A stretch of DNA of 43,564 nt from Candidatus Zapsychrus exili (GCA_030765585.1 JAVCCJ010000058.1:1-43564); one strand, 5' to 3'. Positions 8,300 through 17,310 are shown, numbered from the stretch's first letter. The notes: generated by a model not told the origin, from the sequence alone. Numbers and translations are program-made.

Positions 8300-8986
8300 T
8301 TATTGATTAATGTATCCAAGCATCTTATTAACTACTTCTTCAATAGATAAATCCGTAGAATCTATAACAATCGCATCTTCTGCTTTTTTTAAAGCTCCAA
8401 CTTCTCTTGTTAAATCTTTATTATCACGATCCTTAACTTCTTCTAAAAGCTTTACAGGATCTACCTGATTTTGCTTTGCTTGCCACTCTTTGAATCGTCT
8501 TTTAGCTCGTTCGTCAACATTGCCATCAAGATAAAACTTTTTAAATGCATTTGGAAAAACAACTGTTGTTACATCACGACCTTCAACAACAACGCTTTTT
8601 GTATTCCCAATATCTTTCTGCAAAGAAACCATAACTTCACGAACTTTAGGAACACGTGCAATATAAAATGTATTATTTGTGACCTCTAAAGTTCTTATCT
8701 CCTGAGTTACGTCTTCTCTATCTAAAAATACTTTAGATGACTGACCTCCACCCTCTAAATCAATTTTAGTATTGTTAGCCAATTTAGCTAAATCTTCTTC
8801 GTTTTCTAAATTAACTCCAAGACGTAGAGCTTTAAGCGTAATTGCCCTATACATTGCACCAGTATCTAAATATGAAAACCCTAAAAGATCTGCCAGCCTC
8901 TTTGCAACCGTACTTTTTCCAGCACCTGCAGGACCATCAATAGCAATAACTTTTATATTTTTACAATTATCCTTGTTGCAATGCAT
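8300..8986 (-). CDS. cmk: cytidylate kinase
   Basis: Cmk phosphorylates CMP/dCMP. This 228-residue protein has the P-loop IDGPAGAGKSTVAKRLA (near residues 16-32), then YLDTGAMYRAITL, VVVEGRDVTTVVFP and RAKRRFKEWQ, the family's nucleotide and CMP-binding motifs. A short N-terminal extension, MHCNKDNCKNIK, precedes the P-loop strand, and there is no other start codon before it. The first 20 nt overlap the end of tyrA, an arrangement that suggests translational coupling. In many bacteria cmk is close to aroA or tyrA, which fits the aromatic genes upstream. Confidence 0.95.
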   Translation of the reverse strand: MHCNKDNCKNIKVIAIDGPAGAGKSTVAKRLADLLGFSYLDTGAMYRAITLKALRLGVNLENEEDLAKLANNTKIDLEGGGQSSKVFLDREDVTQEIRTLEVTNNTFYIARVPKVREVMVSLQKDIGNTKSVVVEGRDVTTVVFPNAFKKFYLDGNVDERAKRRFKEWQAKQNQVDPVKLLEEVKDRDNKDLTREVGALKKAEDAIVIDSTDLSIEEVVNKMLGYINQ

Positions 8987-9827
8987 CTCTTTTTTCTTTT
9001 GCTCTAGTAAAATATTCGGTTACTTTTTTTTGATTACGACTAATAATAGCTGCTCTAAAATCAGAAAGCGATTTAACAAGCTCATCGAGGGATTTTATAA
9101 CATTCTTGTCATTAGATAAACAAATATCATTCCACATCTGTGGAGATGATGCTGCAACTCTAGTTGTATCGCGAAGCCCACTTGACGCATATTGTAAGAA
9201 TTCCTTAGGTACTGTGTTTATCAAGCCAGAAGCAACCAAATGAGGCAAATGACTAATATAAGAAAGAATTGTATCATGCTCGTCAGGAGGCAAATATTTA
9301 ACTTTTGCTCCAATTTTAGTCCATAAAGACTTAACTCTTTCCTTCGCACCTTTATTTGTTTTATCAACAGGAGTCATTATACACAAGGAGTCGTTGTATA
9401 AGTCTGCTGTAGCATAATCTACTCCTTTTTTCTCAGAACCTACTATGGGATGAGATCCGACAAAACAATTAGTAGATGTTAATAATTTATCAGATGCAGC
9501 TACTATACTTGCTTTTACAGATCCAATATCAGTTACAATACAGTTTCTTTTAATATAAGGATTCACTGCTGACATTAATTTTATGATAGATTCAACAGGA
9601 GCCGCTAAAACAACTAGGTCTGCATTATTCACTGCTTTTTTAACATCTAGATAACCTACATCAATTGCTTTTTTCTTTATTGCAGTTACTATTGTTGATT
9701 GTTTTTTAGATAAGCCTACTACTTCTTTTGCCAATTTGTTCTTTTTTATAGCCATTCCCAATGAACCGCCCATCAATCCAACACCAACAATTGTGACCTT
9801 CCTAAACAAGCGAGTGTTTAAAATCAT
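8967..9827 (-). CDS. tyrA: prephenate (or arogenate) dehydrogenase
   Basis: The enzyme makes the tyrosine precursor by NAD(P)-dependent oxidative decarboxylation. This 286-residue protein opens with a Rossmann motif, TIVGVGLMGGSLGMAI (residues about 12-27). It then shows VVLAAPVESI, VTDIGSVKASI, FVGSHPIVGSEKKGVDYA and LSYISHLPHLVASGL, the conserved TyrA blocks. No chorismate mutase or ACT domain is attached. It lies 1 nt after aroF and overlaps cmk. The choice between prephenate and arogenate specificity cannot be made from sequence alone. Confidence 0.93.
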   Translation of the reverse strand: MILNTRLFRKVTIVGVGLMGGSLGMAIKKNKLAKEVVGLSKKQSTIVTAIKKKAIDVGYLDVKKAVNNADLVVLAAPVESIIKLMSAVNPYIKRNCIVTDIGSVKASIVAASDKLLTSTNCFVGSHPIVGSEKKGVDYATADLYNDSLCIMTPVDKTNKGAKERVKSLWTKIGAKVKYLPPDEHDTILSYISHLPHLVASGLINTVPKEFLQYASSGLRDTTRVAASSPQMWNDICLSNDKNVIKSLDELVKSLSDFRAAIISRNQKKVTEYFTRAKEKRDALQQG

Positions 9828-9828
9828 A

Positions 9829-10851
9829 TTATGCCTTTATCTTTCTGCCCACAGAGTTTGCGACTTTTTCTAACTCTTCCATAAGGCTTGTAAAATTCTC
9901 AGGTAGAAGCGATTGTTGTCCATCACTCATCGCCTCTTCTGGATTAGGATGAACTTCTATCATCAAGCCATCACACCCAGCAGCTACAGCAGCTTTTGCA
10001 ACGCCAGGTACTATTCCCCACTTTCCTGTTCCATGGCTTGGATCAGCTATAACAGGCAAATGAGACAATTGTTTAACAACAGGTATTGCATTTATATCAA
10101 AAGTATTTCTTGTGGCTGTTTCAAAAGTTCTAATTCCACGCTCACATAAAATTACATCAAAATTTCCATTTGATAAAATATATTCTGCTGACATAAGCCA
10201 TTCTTTTATTGTTGCAGATGGCCCTCTCTTAAGCATTACAGGTTTTTTCGTTTTTCCTATTTCATTAAGAAGAGAAAAATTTTGCATATTACGCGCACCT
10301 ATTTGCAATATATCAATATATTTTGACACAAGCTCAACATGACGAGGGTCCACAACTTCACTTATTGTTGCCATACCAAATTCTTTTCCTACATCATATA
10401 AATACTTCAAGCCTTCTTCTCCAAGACCCTGAAAGTCATATGGAGATGTTCTTGGTTTAAACGCTCCCCCACGAAGTATATTAGATCCTGCCTTTTTAGA
10501 GTTCTCAGCAATTGAACGAAGCAGTTCAAAACTTTCCACAGAACAAGGTCCAGACATTACAACAATCTCTTTTCCTCCAATTTTAATATCATCATTAATT
10601 TTAACTATAGTGTCTTCTTTTTTAAACTCTCTTGATACAAGCTTATACGGTGCTAAAACTGGTATTACTTGCTCTACTCCAGGGTAGACTTCTAAAGGAG
10701 TTACTCTAAGAACATCTTCAGGACCTATAAAACCTATAACTGTTCTTTCAGCTCCGCGAGATATATTTGCTTTAAGACCCAAATTTTCGGTCTTCTCAAC
10801 TATATGGGCTATTTGATCTTCTGTTGCATCAGGGCTTAATACCACTATCAT
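9829..10851 (-). CDS. aroF: 3-deoxy-7-phosphoheptulonate synthase
   Basis: DAHP synthase catalyses the first step of the shikimate pathway (PEP plus erythrose-4-phosphate). This 340-residue protein has an N-terminal ferredoxin-like/ACT-like domain (residues 1-70, [20 protein letters not shown]) seen in the type I beta (AroF/AroA-Q related) group. It then shows [60 protein letters not shown] and [13 protein letters not shown]. The ATG overlaps the hisC stop as ATGA. It is positioned between hisC and tyrA in the aromatic block. Confidence 0.95.
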   Translation of the reverse strand: MIVVLSPDATEDQIAHIVEKTENLGLKANISRGAERTVIGFIGPEDVLRVTPLEVYPGVEQVIPVLAPYKLVSREFKKEDTIVKINDDIKIGGKEIVVMSGPCSVESFELLRSIAENSKKAGSNILRGGAFKPRTSPYDFQGLGEEGLKYLYDVGKEFGMATISEVVDPRHVELVSKYIDILQIGARNMQNFSLLNEIGKTKKPVMLKRGPSATIKEWLMSAEYILSNGNFDVILCERGIRTFETATRNTFDINAIPVVKQLSHLPVIADPSHGTGKWGIVPGVAKAAVAAGCDGLMIEVHPNPEEAMSDGQQSLLPENFTSLMEELEKVANSVGRKIKA

Positions 10852-11933
10852 AATATTTCCTCCAAAGATTTAATAAATCTTCTATTTTCTTTTTCTTTTC
10901 CAATTGAAACACGAATGAATCCTTTCATCTTCCAAAATTTCATATCGCGAACAATAACACCTTTCTTGAGTAACTTTTCAACTACCAAAGATGAATCTTG
11001 TTTTGTATCTATAGGTATAAAGTTAGTAGGTGTTTCTATAAAACTTAAATTTAATCTTTTTAAATTCTTATAAAGAAACTTCCTTTGACATTCAATTTCT
11101 TTCAATATTTTCCCATAATACTTTTTATCTTTTAAAACTGCTATTGAAGCCGCTTGTGCAATTGAGTTAATATTAAACGGTTCTCGAATCCGATTTAAAA
11201 GACCAATAAGCTCACTATTTGCTATTCCGTATCCTATGCGAAGTCCGGCTAGTCCATATAGCTTAGAGAAAGTTCTTGTAACGATAACATTTTTGTTTTT
11301 CTTTAAAAGTACTATTGAATCTGGATAATCAGCTGATTTTACATATTCAAAATATGCTTCATCTAAAAATACAAGAATATCCCGACGTACAGACCTTAAA
11401 AGAAAATCCAACTCTTTTTTATTTAAACATGCACCACTTGGATTGTCTGGATTACCTAAAAATATAATCTTAGTTTTTTTGGTAACCGCATTCTTTATTT
11501 GCTTAACGTCATATTTAAAATCTTTTAACTTAACCGCCTTTACTTTTGCTCCTTCAATTTTAGATGCAATTTCGTACACTAAAAATGACGGATCAGCTAT
11601 AATTACTTCATCACCTGCATTAACAAAACTACGTATGACAAGAATGATTATCTCGTCAGATCCATTACCAAATATAAGTTGATCTTCTTTTACTTTTAAA
11701 TGTTTAGCTACTGCTTTTCTTAAATAAAAACATCCACCATCTGGATAGCGATTAACGCTTAAAGATGCCTTCTTCATGGCATCTAAAACCATCTTAGATG
11801 GTCCATAAGAATTCTCATTAGACGCCAATTTTATTATGTCCTTTATTTTATATTCTCTCTGGACTTCCTCAATTGGCTTACCAGGAACATAAGGCTTAGC
11901 AGAAAGTATTGTTTTTTTAACTGTTTTTCTCAT
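10848..11933 (-). CDS. hisC: PLP-dependent aminotransferase, HisC family
   Basis: This 361-residue type I aminotransferase shows [61 protein letters not shown] and the PLP-lysine block [18 protein letters not shown]. It belongs to the histidinol-phosphate aminotransferase family. With pheA, aroF and tyrA directly beside it and no other his gene nearby, it may act as the aromatic aminotransferase that finishes phenylalanine and tyrosine synthesis, or serve both pathways. That role is inferred from position only. Confidence 0.9.
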   Translation of the reverse strand: MRKTVKKTILSAKPYVPGKPIEEVQREYKIKDIIKLASNENSYGPSKMVLDAMKKASLSVNRYPDGGCFYLRKAVAKHLKVKEDQLIFGNGSDEIIILVIRSFVNAGDEVIIADPSFLVYEIASKIEGAKVKAVKLKDFKYDVKQIKNAVTKKTKIIFLGNPDNPSGACLNKKELDFLLRSVRRDILVFLDEAYFEYVKSADYPDSIVLLKKNKNVIVTRTFSKLYGLAGLRIGYGIANSELIGLLNRIREPFNINSIAQAASIAVLKDKKYYGKILKEIECQRKFLYKNLKRLNLSFIETPTNFIPIDTKQDSSLVVEKLLKKGVIVRDMKFWKMKGFIRVSIGKEKENRRFIKSLEEIL

Positions 11934-11936
11934 TTT

Positions 11937-12998
11937 TTATTCTGACATTGGATAAGAACCAACAACTTTTAAATATTTACACATTACTTCAAGTTGTTCT
12001 AAAGCTTTTTTTACGTTTTCATCCTCTCTATGACCTTTAAAATCTACAAAAAAGTAATAATCCCAAGCTCGTTTTTTCGAAGGTCTAGATTCTATTTTTG
12101 TTAAATTAATTCCATTATTACTAAAAGGCATAAGCATATCATGCAAAGCCCCTACTTTATCTTTTATAGAAAACAAGATAGATGTCTTGTCGTCACCTGT
12201 AGTAGGAACATCTTGTTTAGATATTATAAAAAATCTAGTCCTATTATGAGCTACGTCTTGAATATTAGCTTTTATTATAGGTACTTCATAAACACGCGCT
12301 GCCATACTTGATGCAATAGCGGCTGAATAACGCTGCTTTGCAACCTTTTGTGCTGCCTCTGTTGTCGATGCAACCCAAATCTGACCCACATCTGGCATAT
12401 TAGTGCTAAGCCAATTTCTGCATTGCCCAAATACTTGTGGATTTGAATATATAGTTTTAATATCTTTTAAGTTTTCTTTAGACAAAAGATTATGTTCAAT
12501 CTTTAAAGTAGTTTGTGCACAAATTTTAAGCTCAGAATCTACCAACAAATCAAATGTGTGTGTTACAGCTCCTTCAACAGAATTCTCAATAGGCACAACA
12601 CCATAATCACATTCGCCATGTTCAACCTTTTGAAATACCTCTAAAATACTACTGCATGATCCATAGCTTACTTGTGAGCCAAACTTTTTGTTAGCTGCCA
12701 TATGAGTAAACGACCCTTCTGTGCCTAAATATGCTATTTGCAATTGTTTCTCTAAAGACAATGATCCTGACATAATCTCTCTATAAACAGCCTCCAAGGC
12801 ATCATCTCCTATGGGGCCATTATTTAATGCCTTTACACCATCTAAAACTTCTTTTTCTCTATTAGGCGCATAAATACTCTTATTGTTTTCTATCTTATCT
12901 TTTCCAATCGCAAGGCTTACGCCCGCGCGATCATTGATCAGTGAAACTATTTTCTTGTCTATTTCATTAATCTTTTTTCTTAATTCTTCTAGACTCAT
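11937..12998 (-). CDS. pheA: bifunctional chorismate mutase/prephenate dehydratase
   Basis: The protein converts chorismate to prephenate and then phenylpyruvate. An AroQ-type chorismate mutase occupies residues about 1-85 (LEELRKKINEIDKKIVSLIN). The dehydratase follows, with AYLGTEGSFTHMAA, VPIENSVEGAVTHTFDLL and NRTRFFII. A C-terminal ACT domain (LFSIKDKVGALHDMLMPFSN, then IESRPSKKRAWDYYFFVDF) should give feedback control by phenylalanine. I chose the ATG at 12998: an AAGGAG site lies 8 nt upstream, whereas the in-frame GTG at 13007 would abut that site. Length is about 353 residues, normal for the family. Confidence 0.95.
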   Translation of the reverse strand: MSLEELRKKINEIDKKIVSLINDRAGVSLAIGKDKIENNKSIYAPNREKEVLDGVKALNNGPIGDDALEAVYREIMSGSLSLEKQLQIAYLGTEGSFTHMAANKKFGSQVSYGSCSSILEVFQKVEHGECDYGVVPIENSVEGAVTHTFDLLVDSELKICAQTTLKIEHNLLSKENLKDIKTIYSNPQVFGQCRNWLSTNMPDVGQIWVASTTEAAQKVAKQRYSAAIASSMAARVYEVPIIKANIQDVAHNRTRFFIISKQDVPTTGDDKTSILFSIKDKVGALHDMLMPFSNNGINLTKIESRPSKKRAWDYYFFVDFKGHREDENVKKALEQLEVMCKYLKVVGSYPMSE

Positions 12999-13003
12999 AT
13001 ATA

Positions 13004-13735
13004 TCACTCCTTCTCTTCTTCGTTATTTTCTTCAACATTTTCTATAACATCGGATTCTTCTGCCTGCTTTTCTTCTGTTTGCTCAGTCGCTTTTTCTATT
13101 TCTTCAATTCTTGATTCCTCGTCTTTTGGTTCTTCAATATTTGTCAAATCTTTTTCTTCTTCTGGCAGAAGATCAGAAAATTCTTCTAATTTTGGCAAAT
13201 CTTCTAATGACTTAAGTCCAAAATATTCCAAAAACTGTCTTGTAGTTCCATAAAGATACGGCTTACCTGGTACATCTTTACGACCAACAATTTTAATAAG
13301 CTCTTTATCTAATAAATTTACAACAACTCCATCAGAATTAACGCTTCTTATATTCTCTATGTCAGATCTCGTAACAGGCTGCTTATATGAAATGATGGCT
13401 AAAGCTTCTAACGCTGGCTTTGACAATTTTTCTTTATGTTTCGTTTTATAAAAGTCTTTTATATAAGAAGCATAGCTCGAATTACTTAACATTTGATATC
13501 CGCCTGCTATTTCCACTATTGTCATTCCAGCATTTTTTTGTTCATATTCATCCTGCAATACTTTAATAGTTTTCTTTATCTCAGATGGAGTGACTGTCTT
13601 AATAACTTTCTTAAATTGATCTAAAGTTATAGATTTCTCGTTAACAAACATTAACGCTTCAATGGCACCTCTTACATAATTAGACTGTTGTTGATCTGTA
13701 TTAGCAGCTGTGTTATCAATTGTTTGATTTTCCAT
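13004..13735 (-). CDS. scpB: segregation and condensation protein B
   Basis: ScpB is the kleisin-interacting subunit of the SMC-ScpAB condensin. This 243-residue protein has the two winged-helix modules (GAIEALMFVNEKSITLDQFK, KHKEKLSKPALEALAIISYK, QPVTRSDIENIR, VGRKDVPGKPYLYGTT, FLEYFGLKSLEDLP). After residue about 185 it carries a very acidic Glu-rich tail of roughly 55 residues. scpA is not adjacent and not in this window, although scpA-scpB pairing is the usual arrangement; smc is about 10 kb away. Confidence 0.93.
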   Translation of the reverse strand: MENQTIDNTAANTDQQQSNYVRGAIEALMFVNEKSITLDQFKKVIKTVTPSEIKKTIKVLQDEYEQKNAGMTIVEIAGGYQMLSNSSYASYIKDFYKTKHKEKLSKPALEALAIISYKQPVTRSDIENIRSVNSDGVVVNLLDKELIKIVGRKDVPGKPYLYGTTRQFLEYFGLKSLEDLPKLEEFSDLLPEEEKDLTNIEEPKDEESRIEEIEKATEQTEEKQAEESDVIENVEENNEEEKE

Positions 13736-13740
13736 TAAAC

Positions 13741-14364
13741 TTATACCCTTTGTTTATAGATTTCGTTTAATAATTCTTCTGTTGTTTTAATATCTGGTCC
13801 TCTTTCAATTGCCTTTTTAATCATCGCATTAGCTTCTTGCTTCTTATACTGAAGCTGAATAAGAACATTAAGCGCTTCTTCTTGCCAATCTATTGAAACT
13901 GGACTTAAATCAGAGGCTAACTTTTCGTCGCGAATCAAACCAAAACGACCCACTTTACCTTGCAGCTTTGCAACTATTTCCTTTGCACGTTGCAAGCCTA
14001 TTCCAGGCAATGTTTTTAAATAGCTAAAATCTTCTCTATCAATAGCGCGAGTTATTTCACTAATTGGTTTGTTCAACGCTTTGATTGCTGCTCTTGGACC
14101 TATGCCAGACACTTTAATAAATTGCAAAAAGAAATCTTTTTCAATTTCATTTATAAAGCCTATTAGAATAGGATTCCCGCTTGATTGATTAAGTTGAAAA
14201 TAATGATAAACTATCAGTCCTATATTATTGTTTTCATCTAACGTCTCTTCTATCCTATTTAAAACAGAAGCTGATACAACGATTTCATAAAATAACCCCG
14301 AAACATCAACCACTACAGACTGTTCTTTTTTCTCAACAAGCTTACCCTTTATTTTAACTATCAT
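13741..14364 (-). CDS. ruvA: Holliday junction DNA helicase subunit RuvA
   Basis: RuvA binds Holliday junctions and loads RuvB. The 207-residue protein has the N-terminal OB domain (MIVKIKGKLVEKKEQSVVVD), tandem helix-hairpin-helix motifs (FIKVSGIGPRAAIKALNK, LKTLPGIGLQRAKEIVAKLQ) and the C-terminal RuvB-contact domain (residues about 155-207). Its ATG overlaps the ruvC stop by 4 nt. ruvB is absent from the window. Confidence 0.95.
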   Translation of the reverse strand: MIVKIKGKLVEKKEQSVVVDVSGLFYEIVVSASVLNRIEETLDENNNIGLIVYHYFQLNQSSGNPILIGFINEIEKDFFLQFIKVSGIGPRAAIKALNKPISEITRAIDREDFSYLKTLPGIGLQRAKEIVAKLQGKVGRFGLIRDEKLASDLSPVSIDWQEEALNVLIQLQYKKQEANAMIKKAIERGPDIKTTEELLNEIYKQRV

Positions 14365-14843
14365 ATATTTCTACTCTCAATCTGTGCATAACCTAAAGCA
14401 AGCGCCAAAGCATCGCTTGCATCTAATGTAAGCTTTTCTTCATTAACTTTAAAATAGTTTGAGACAGCTCTTCTTGTCTGTATTTTAGTTGCACTACCAT
14501 TTCCAAGAAGGGCTTTTCTAATTCTTTTTACGCTATATTCTACAAGCTCAATTTTTCTTTGTGCACATAGCAAGCAAACAGCGCCTCGAACATGCCCTAA
14601 AATACTTGCAGTCATAGGATGTTTATGGTGTGCATATAACTTTTCAAGGATAAGGACATCAGGATTGTGCTTAGAAAGTAACTCATTTAGAATTGTATAG
14701 ACCTTATTAATTCGATTTTGAATTAAATCTTTTTGTTTAGGATTAATGGTCCCTACTTCAACTAGGCTAACGCCTGAAGGAATAGTTTCAATAAAACCAT
14801 AACCGGTTGTTTTCATGCCCGGATCAATTCCTAATATTTTCAT
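14361..14843 (-). CDS. ruvC: crossover junction endodeoxyribonuclease RuvC
   Basis: RuvC cuts Holliday junctions. This 160-residue protein shows the acidic active-site residues in GIDPGMKTTGYG (Asp7), LILEKLYAHHKHP and DASDALALALGYA near residues 141-153. It follows yebC by 3 nt and is followed by ruvA, the common yebC-ruvC-ruvA order. Confidence 0.96.
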   Translation of the reverse strand: MKILGIDPGMKTTGYGFIETIPSGVSLVEVGTINPKQKDLIQNRINKVYTILNELLSKHNPDVLILEKLYAHHKHPMTASILGHVRGAVCLLCAQRKIELVEYSVKRIRKALLGNGSATKIQTRRAVSNYFKVNEEKLTLDASDALALALGYAQIESRNI

Positions 14844-14846
14844 TTT

Positions 14847-15599
14847 TTATTCTTCAGCAAGTCTTTCCATTTCTTCATCAGAAATATCAAAATTTGCATA
14901 AACATTCTGCACGTCTTCTTGTTCTTCTAAAGATTCCATAAGCGCTAAAAGTTGTTTAGCGTCATTTCCAACAATTTTTACAATAGTGCTTGGCAACATT
15001 GTCATCTCAGCAGTTACCATTGGTATTTCTTTTGCCTTAATCGCATCTTTAACAGCCTCAAGAGTAGATATCTCGCATGTAATTTCATGTTGATCTCCAT
15101 CTGAAGCTATATCTTCTGCTCCAGCATCAAGCGCGATTTCCATAAGTTCATCTTCGCCTACTTTGTCTTTTTCAATGGCAATAAAGCCTTTTTTTGCAAA
15201 TAGAAACGATGTGCTTCCTGGACCAGCTAAACTTCCATTTTTCTTAGACAAAATATTTCTAATTTCAGCTGTTGTACGATTTTTATTATCAGTTAAACCT
15301 GTAATATACAGAGCAACTCCTCCTGGCCCATAAGCATCAAATGTAACCTCTTCATAAGTTACACCAGGAAGCTCTCCAGTACCTTTCTTAATAGCATTAT
15401 CAATGTTATTAGAAGGCATGTTTATTAATCTCGCCCTATCCATAGCAGAACGTAACGCTGCATTTGTTTCTGGGTTTCCTCCACCAGATTTTGCTATAGC
15501 AGTAATTTCTCTAATCATTTTAGTAAAAGCCGCACCTCTTTTAGCATCAGTAGCAGCTTTCTTGTGTTTAATACTTGCCCATTTAGAATGACCTGACAT
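14847..15599 (-). CDS. yebC: YebC/PmpR family protein
   Basis: This 250-residue protein starts MSGHSKWASIKHKKAATDAK (ATG at 15599, with GGAGG about 8 nt upstream). It is full length for the YebC/TACO1 family, with AYGPGGVALYITGLTDNKNR and GSLAGPGSTSFLFAKKG. Family members have been described as DNA-binding regulators and, more recently, as translation factors helping ribosomes through proline stretches. The upstream in-frame region to 15644 lies in a repeat and is not coding. It heads the yebC-ruvC-ruvA group. Confidence 0.95.
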   Translation of the reverse strand: MSGHSKWASIKHKKAATDAKRGAAFTKMIREITAIAKSGGGNPETNAALRSAMDRARLINMPSNNIDNAIKKGTGELPGVTYEEVTFDAYGPGGVALYITGLTDNKNRTTAEIRNILSKKNGSLAGPGSTSFLFAKKGFIAIEKDKVGEDELMEIALDAGAEDIASDGDQHEITCEISTLEAVKDAIKAKEIPMVTAEMTMLPSTIVKIVGNDAKQLLALMESLEEQEDVQNVYANFDISDEEMERLAEE

Positions 15600-15617
15600 T
15601 TTTAATCCTCCAATTTT

Positions 15618-15676
15618 CGTAGTGGCAACCCATATGATTACCAATTATTCTGGCGAATACAAAATTCGCCCCTACG
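15618..15676. repeat. small palindromic dispersed-type element
   Basis: The tract begins CGTAGTGGCAAC and ends with an imperfect inverted copy (TTCGCCCCTACG). It contains a 7-bp hairpin, GGCGAAT at 15652-15658 with ATTCGCC at 15664-15670. The GGGGCGAA...TTCGCC-type sequence resembles small palindromic elements scattered in many bacterial genomes. It lies between rnpB and yebC; there is no T-run, so it is not a classical terminator. Confidence 0.5.
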
Positions 15677-15700
15677 GTTTTATTTATTAATTATAATAAT

Positions 15701-16076
15701 AAAGCAAGACAATAAGCCGAGTTCTGTAAGTCTTCATAAAATTTTGCATTTAGTTTTTCCTTAATGCAAAATTATAGAAGACAGATGATCATTCCACTAA
15801 CTTTAAAGATTGCTCTTTAAACTCTTGCAGCCTACCCGGAAATACAAACGAAGCGAGTAACTTCGTATTAATCGTTAAGATTAATTCTTCCCCTATTTGG
15901 CATTGCTCCATGTAGAGATTGCTCGTTTCACTCCTCATAATGAGGCATCGTCACTGTAGCTCTAATCCTACCCGTAAACGGATGTCCTGAAATTAACAGG
16001 ATACATTACTCTTTGGAGCTCGGACTTTCCTCCTCAACGTACTTAAACGTCGAGGTAATCATCTCGTCTTGCTTTT
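15701..16076 (-). ncRNA. rnpB: RNase P RNA, class A
   Basis: This is the catalytic RNA of RNase P, which trims the 5' ends of tRNA precursors. On the minus strand the 5' conserved region GAGGAAAGTCCGAGCTCC (ending near 16015), the internal GCCAAATAGGGG, and the 3' conserved ACAGAACTCGGC (15716-15727) are all present in order. The ends are set by helix P1: AAGCAAGAC at 16074-16066 pairs with GTCTTGCTT at 15710-15702. Length is about 375 nt, normal for class A. The first 70 nt or so overlap the end of rnhA. I see no convincing promoter of its own, so it may be processed from the operon transcript. Confidence 0.95.
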
Positions 16077-16470
16077 TTTTCAAAGAATTTCTCGCTAAAC
16101 TATCAGCTTCCTTATTTTTCTCTCTAGGAATATGAGTAATTTCTACTAATTTAAAATTTCCTAAAAGTGCCTTTAGCTTTCGAAAAAGAACAATTAACTT
16201 CTTATTTTTTATCTTATATTGACCAGTAACTTGTTTAGCCACCAATTCACTATCCGTATAAATCCTTAACTCTTCTGCCTTAAGAACAGCTGCTTCTTCT
16301 AAGGCACAAATTAAACTCGAATACTCAGCAATATTATTTGTAGCAAAACCTATTGGTTTAGATATCTCTTTTATAATATCATCACCTTTTTTTATAACAA
16401 CACCAACGCCAGCCTCGCCCGGATTTCCGCTACAAGCTCCATCAACAAATATCGTAAGTTTATCGCTCAA
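16006..16470 (-). CDS. rnhA: ribonuclease HI family protein
   Basis: RNase HI cuts the RNA strand of RNA-DNA hybrids. This 154-residue protein carries the four acidic residues: D10 (FVDGACSGNPG), E49 (NIAEYSSLICAL), D73 (IYTDSELVAKQ) and D123 (REKNKEADSLAR). The start is a TTG overlapping the previous stop (TTGA). The catalytic domain ends near residue 130; residues about 133-154 (ending YVEEESPSSKE) are encoded by the 5' part of rnpB and are probably a non-catalytic tail. The compact form with GACSGNPG and no C-terminal basic lid resembles the RnhA-like proteins of Gram-positive and deep-branching bacteria. Confidence 0.9.
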   Translation of the reverse strand: MSDKLTIFVDGACSGNPGEAGVGVVIKKGDDIIKEISKPIGFATNNIAEYSSLICALEEAAVLKAEELRIYTDSELVAKQVTGQYKIKNKKLIVLFRKLKALLGNFKLVEITHIPREKNKEADSLARNSLKKKQDEMITSTFKYVEEESPSSKE

Positions 16471-17192
16471 TCTTGATCCTCAAAATACAAAATCCTAGAA
16501 CACATATCACATTCAACTATTGTATCAGCTATTTTAACCTCATTTATCGTTTGAGGCTTTAAATTCATATAACAACCTCCACAAACCTGACCATTAACAG
16601 AAACAACAGCAAGGCCTTCCTTATGTCTCAATATTCTCTCATATCTTAACAACGAATCTTTATCTATTTCAGGGACTATGACTTCTTTTTCAGCCTCAAG
16701 TTCAGAGACCTTGGATTTTATCTCTACAACATAATATTCGACTTCTTTTTTCTTATTTAAATAATTCTTCTCTTCTTGATCTACATTTTGCTTTTCTTTT
16801 TCAATTTCAACACTTGCTGCATCCGCCTCATCATATGATAGCAAAATATCCTCTTCAATTATAGACTTATCAGCTTTAATACTTTCTATCTCTGTAATTT
16901 TCGCTGTATACTCTTTGTTAGTTTTTATTTGCGAAAGCTGCGTATTCGATTTTGTTATCTCATCTTCTTTGCCTTGTAAATCTAACTCTTTCTGTTTGCG
17001 ATGAAGTTGAATATTTTTAAACTTTTCCTCTAAATTTTTAAGAGTTTCTTTTTTAAGCTCAAATTGCTCTTTTAACTCTTCAATAAATGCAGGCTTTACT
17101 TCTAACTCTTTCTTAAAATTATAAATCTTTCCATCAATTTTTTGTAACTTTACTAACTTTTTAACTTGATCTTTTATAGAGATTTCAGACAC
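16467..17192 (-). CDS. coiled-coil protein with C4 zinc ribbon
   Basis: This 241-residue protein is a long antiparallel coiled coil (residues about 20-180, rich in Lys/Glu/Gln). It ends in a zinc ribbon with C204, C207, C228 and C231 (VCGGCYMNL and VECDMCSRILY). It matches the C4-type zinc ribbon family formerly called DUF164, which is widespread and often next to rnhA-like or nif3-like genes. The start is a GTG at 17192 with AAGGA upstream. Function is not firmly known; nucleic-acid or protein scaffolding roles have been suggested. It overlaps rnhA by 4 nt. Confidence 0.85.
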   Translation of the reverse strand: MSEISIKDQVKKLVKLQKIDGKIYNFKKELEVKPAFIEELKEQFELKKETLKNLEEKFKNIQLHRKQKELDLQGKEDEITKSNTQLSQIKTNKEYTAKITEIESIKADKSIIEEDILLSYDEADAASVEIEKEKQNVDQEEKNYLNKKKEVEYYVVEIKSKVSELEAEKEVIVPEIDKDSLLRYERILRHKEGLAVVSVNGQVCGGCYMNLKPQTINEVKIADTIVECDMCSRILYFEDQD

Positions 17193-17236
17193 TGTTAATA
17201 ATCCTTTTTATATGAAGTTTTATTTTTATATTAAAC

Positions 17237-17310
17237 TGGGCCCACAGGGACTCGAACCCCGGACCAATTGATTATGAGTCAACTGCTCTAACCGACTGAG
17301 CTATGGGCCC
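17237..17310 (-). tRNA. tRNA with CAU anticodon (Ile2 or elongator Met)
   Basis: The minus strand folds into a full cloverleaf: acceptor GGGCCCA with TGGGCCC, D arm GCTC...GAGC, anticodon arm GTTGA-CTCATAA-TCAAT, and T arm CGGGG-TTCGAGT-CCCTG. The anticodon is CAU. The C4-G69 and C5-G68 acceptor pairs and the ATTGGTC variable region resemble tRNA-Ile2, which needs lysidine at the wobble base, but elongator Met cannot be excluded. It is not the initiator: the acceptor end is fully paired. The CCA end is not encoded. Confidence 0.93.

Noticed and set aside
17237-17310. Initiator tRNA-Met
   Set aside because: Acceptor stem is fully paired at 1-72 and the anticodon stem lacks the three G-C pairs of initiators.
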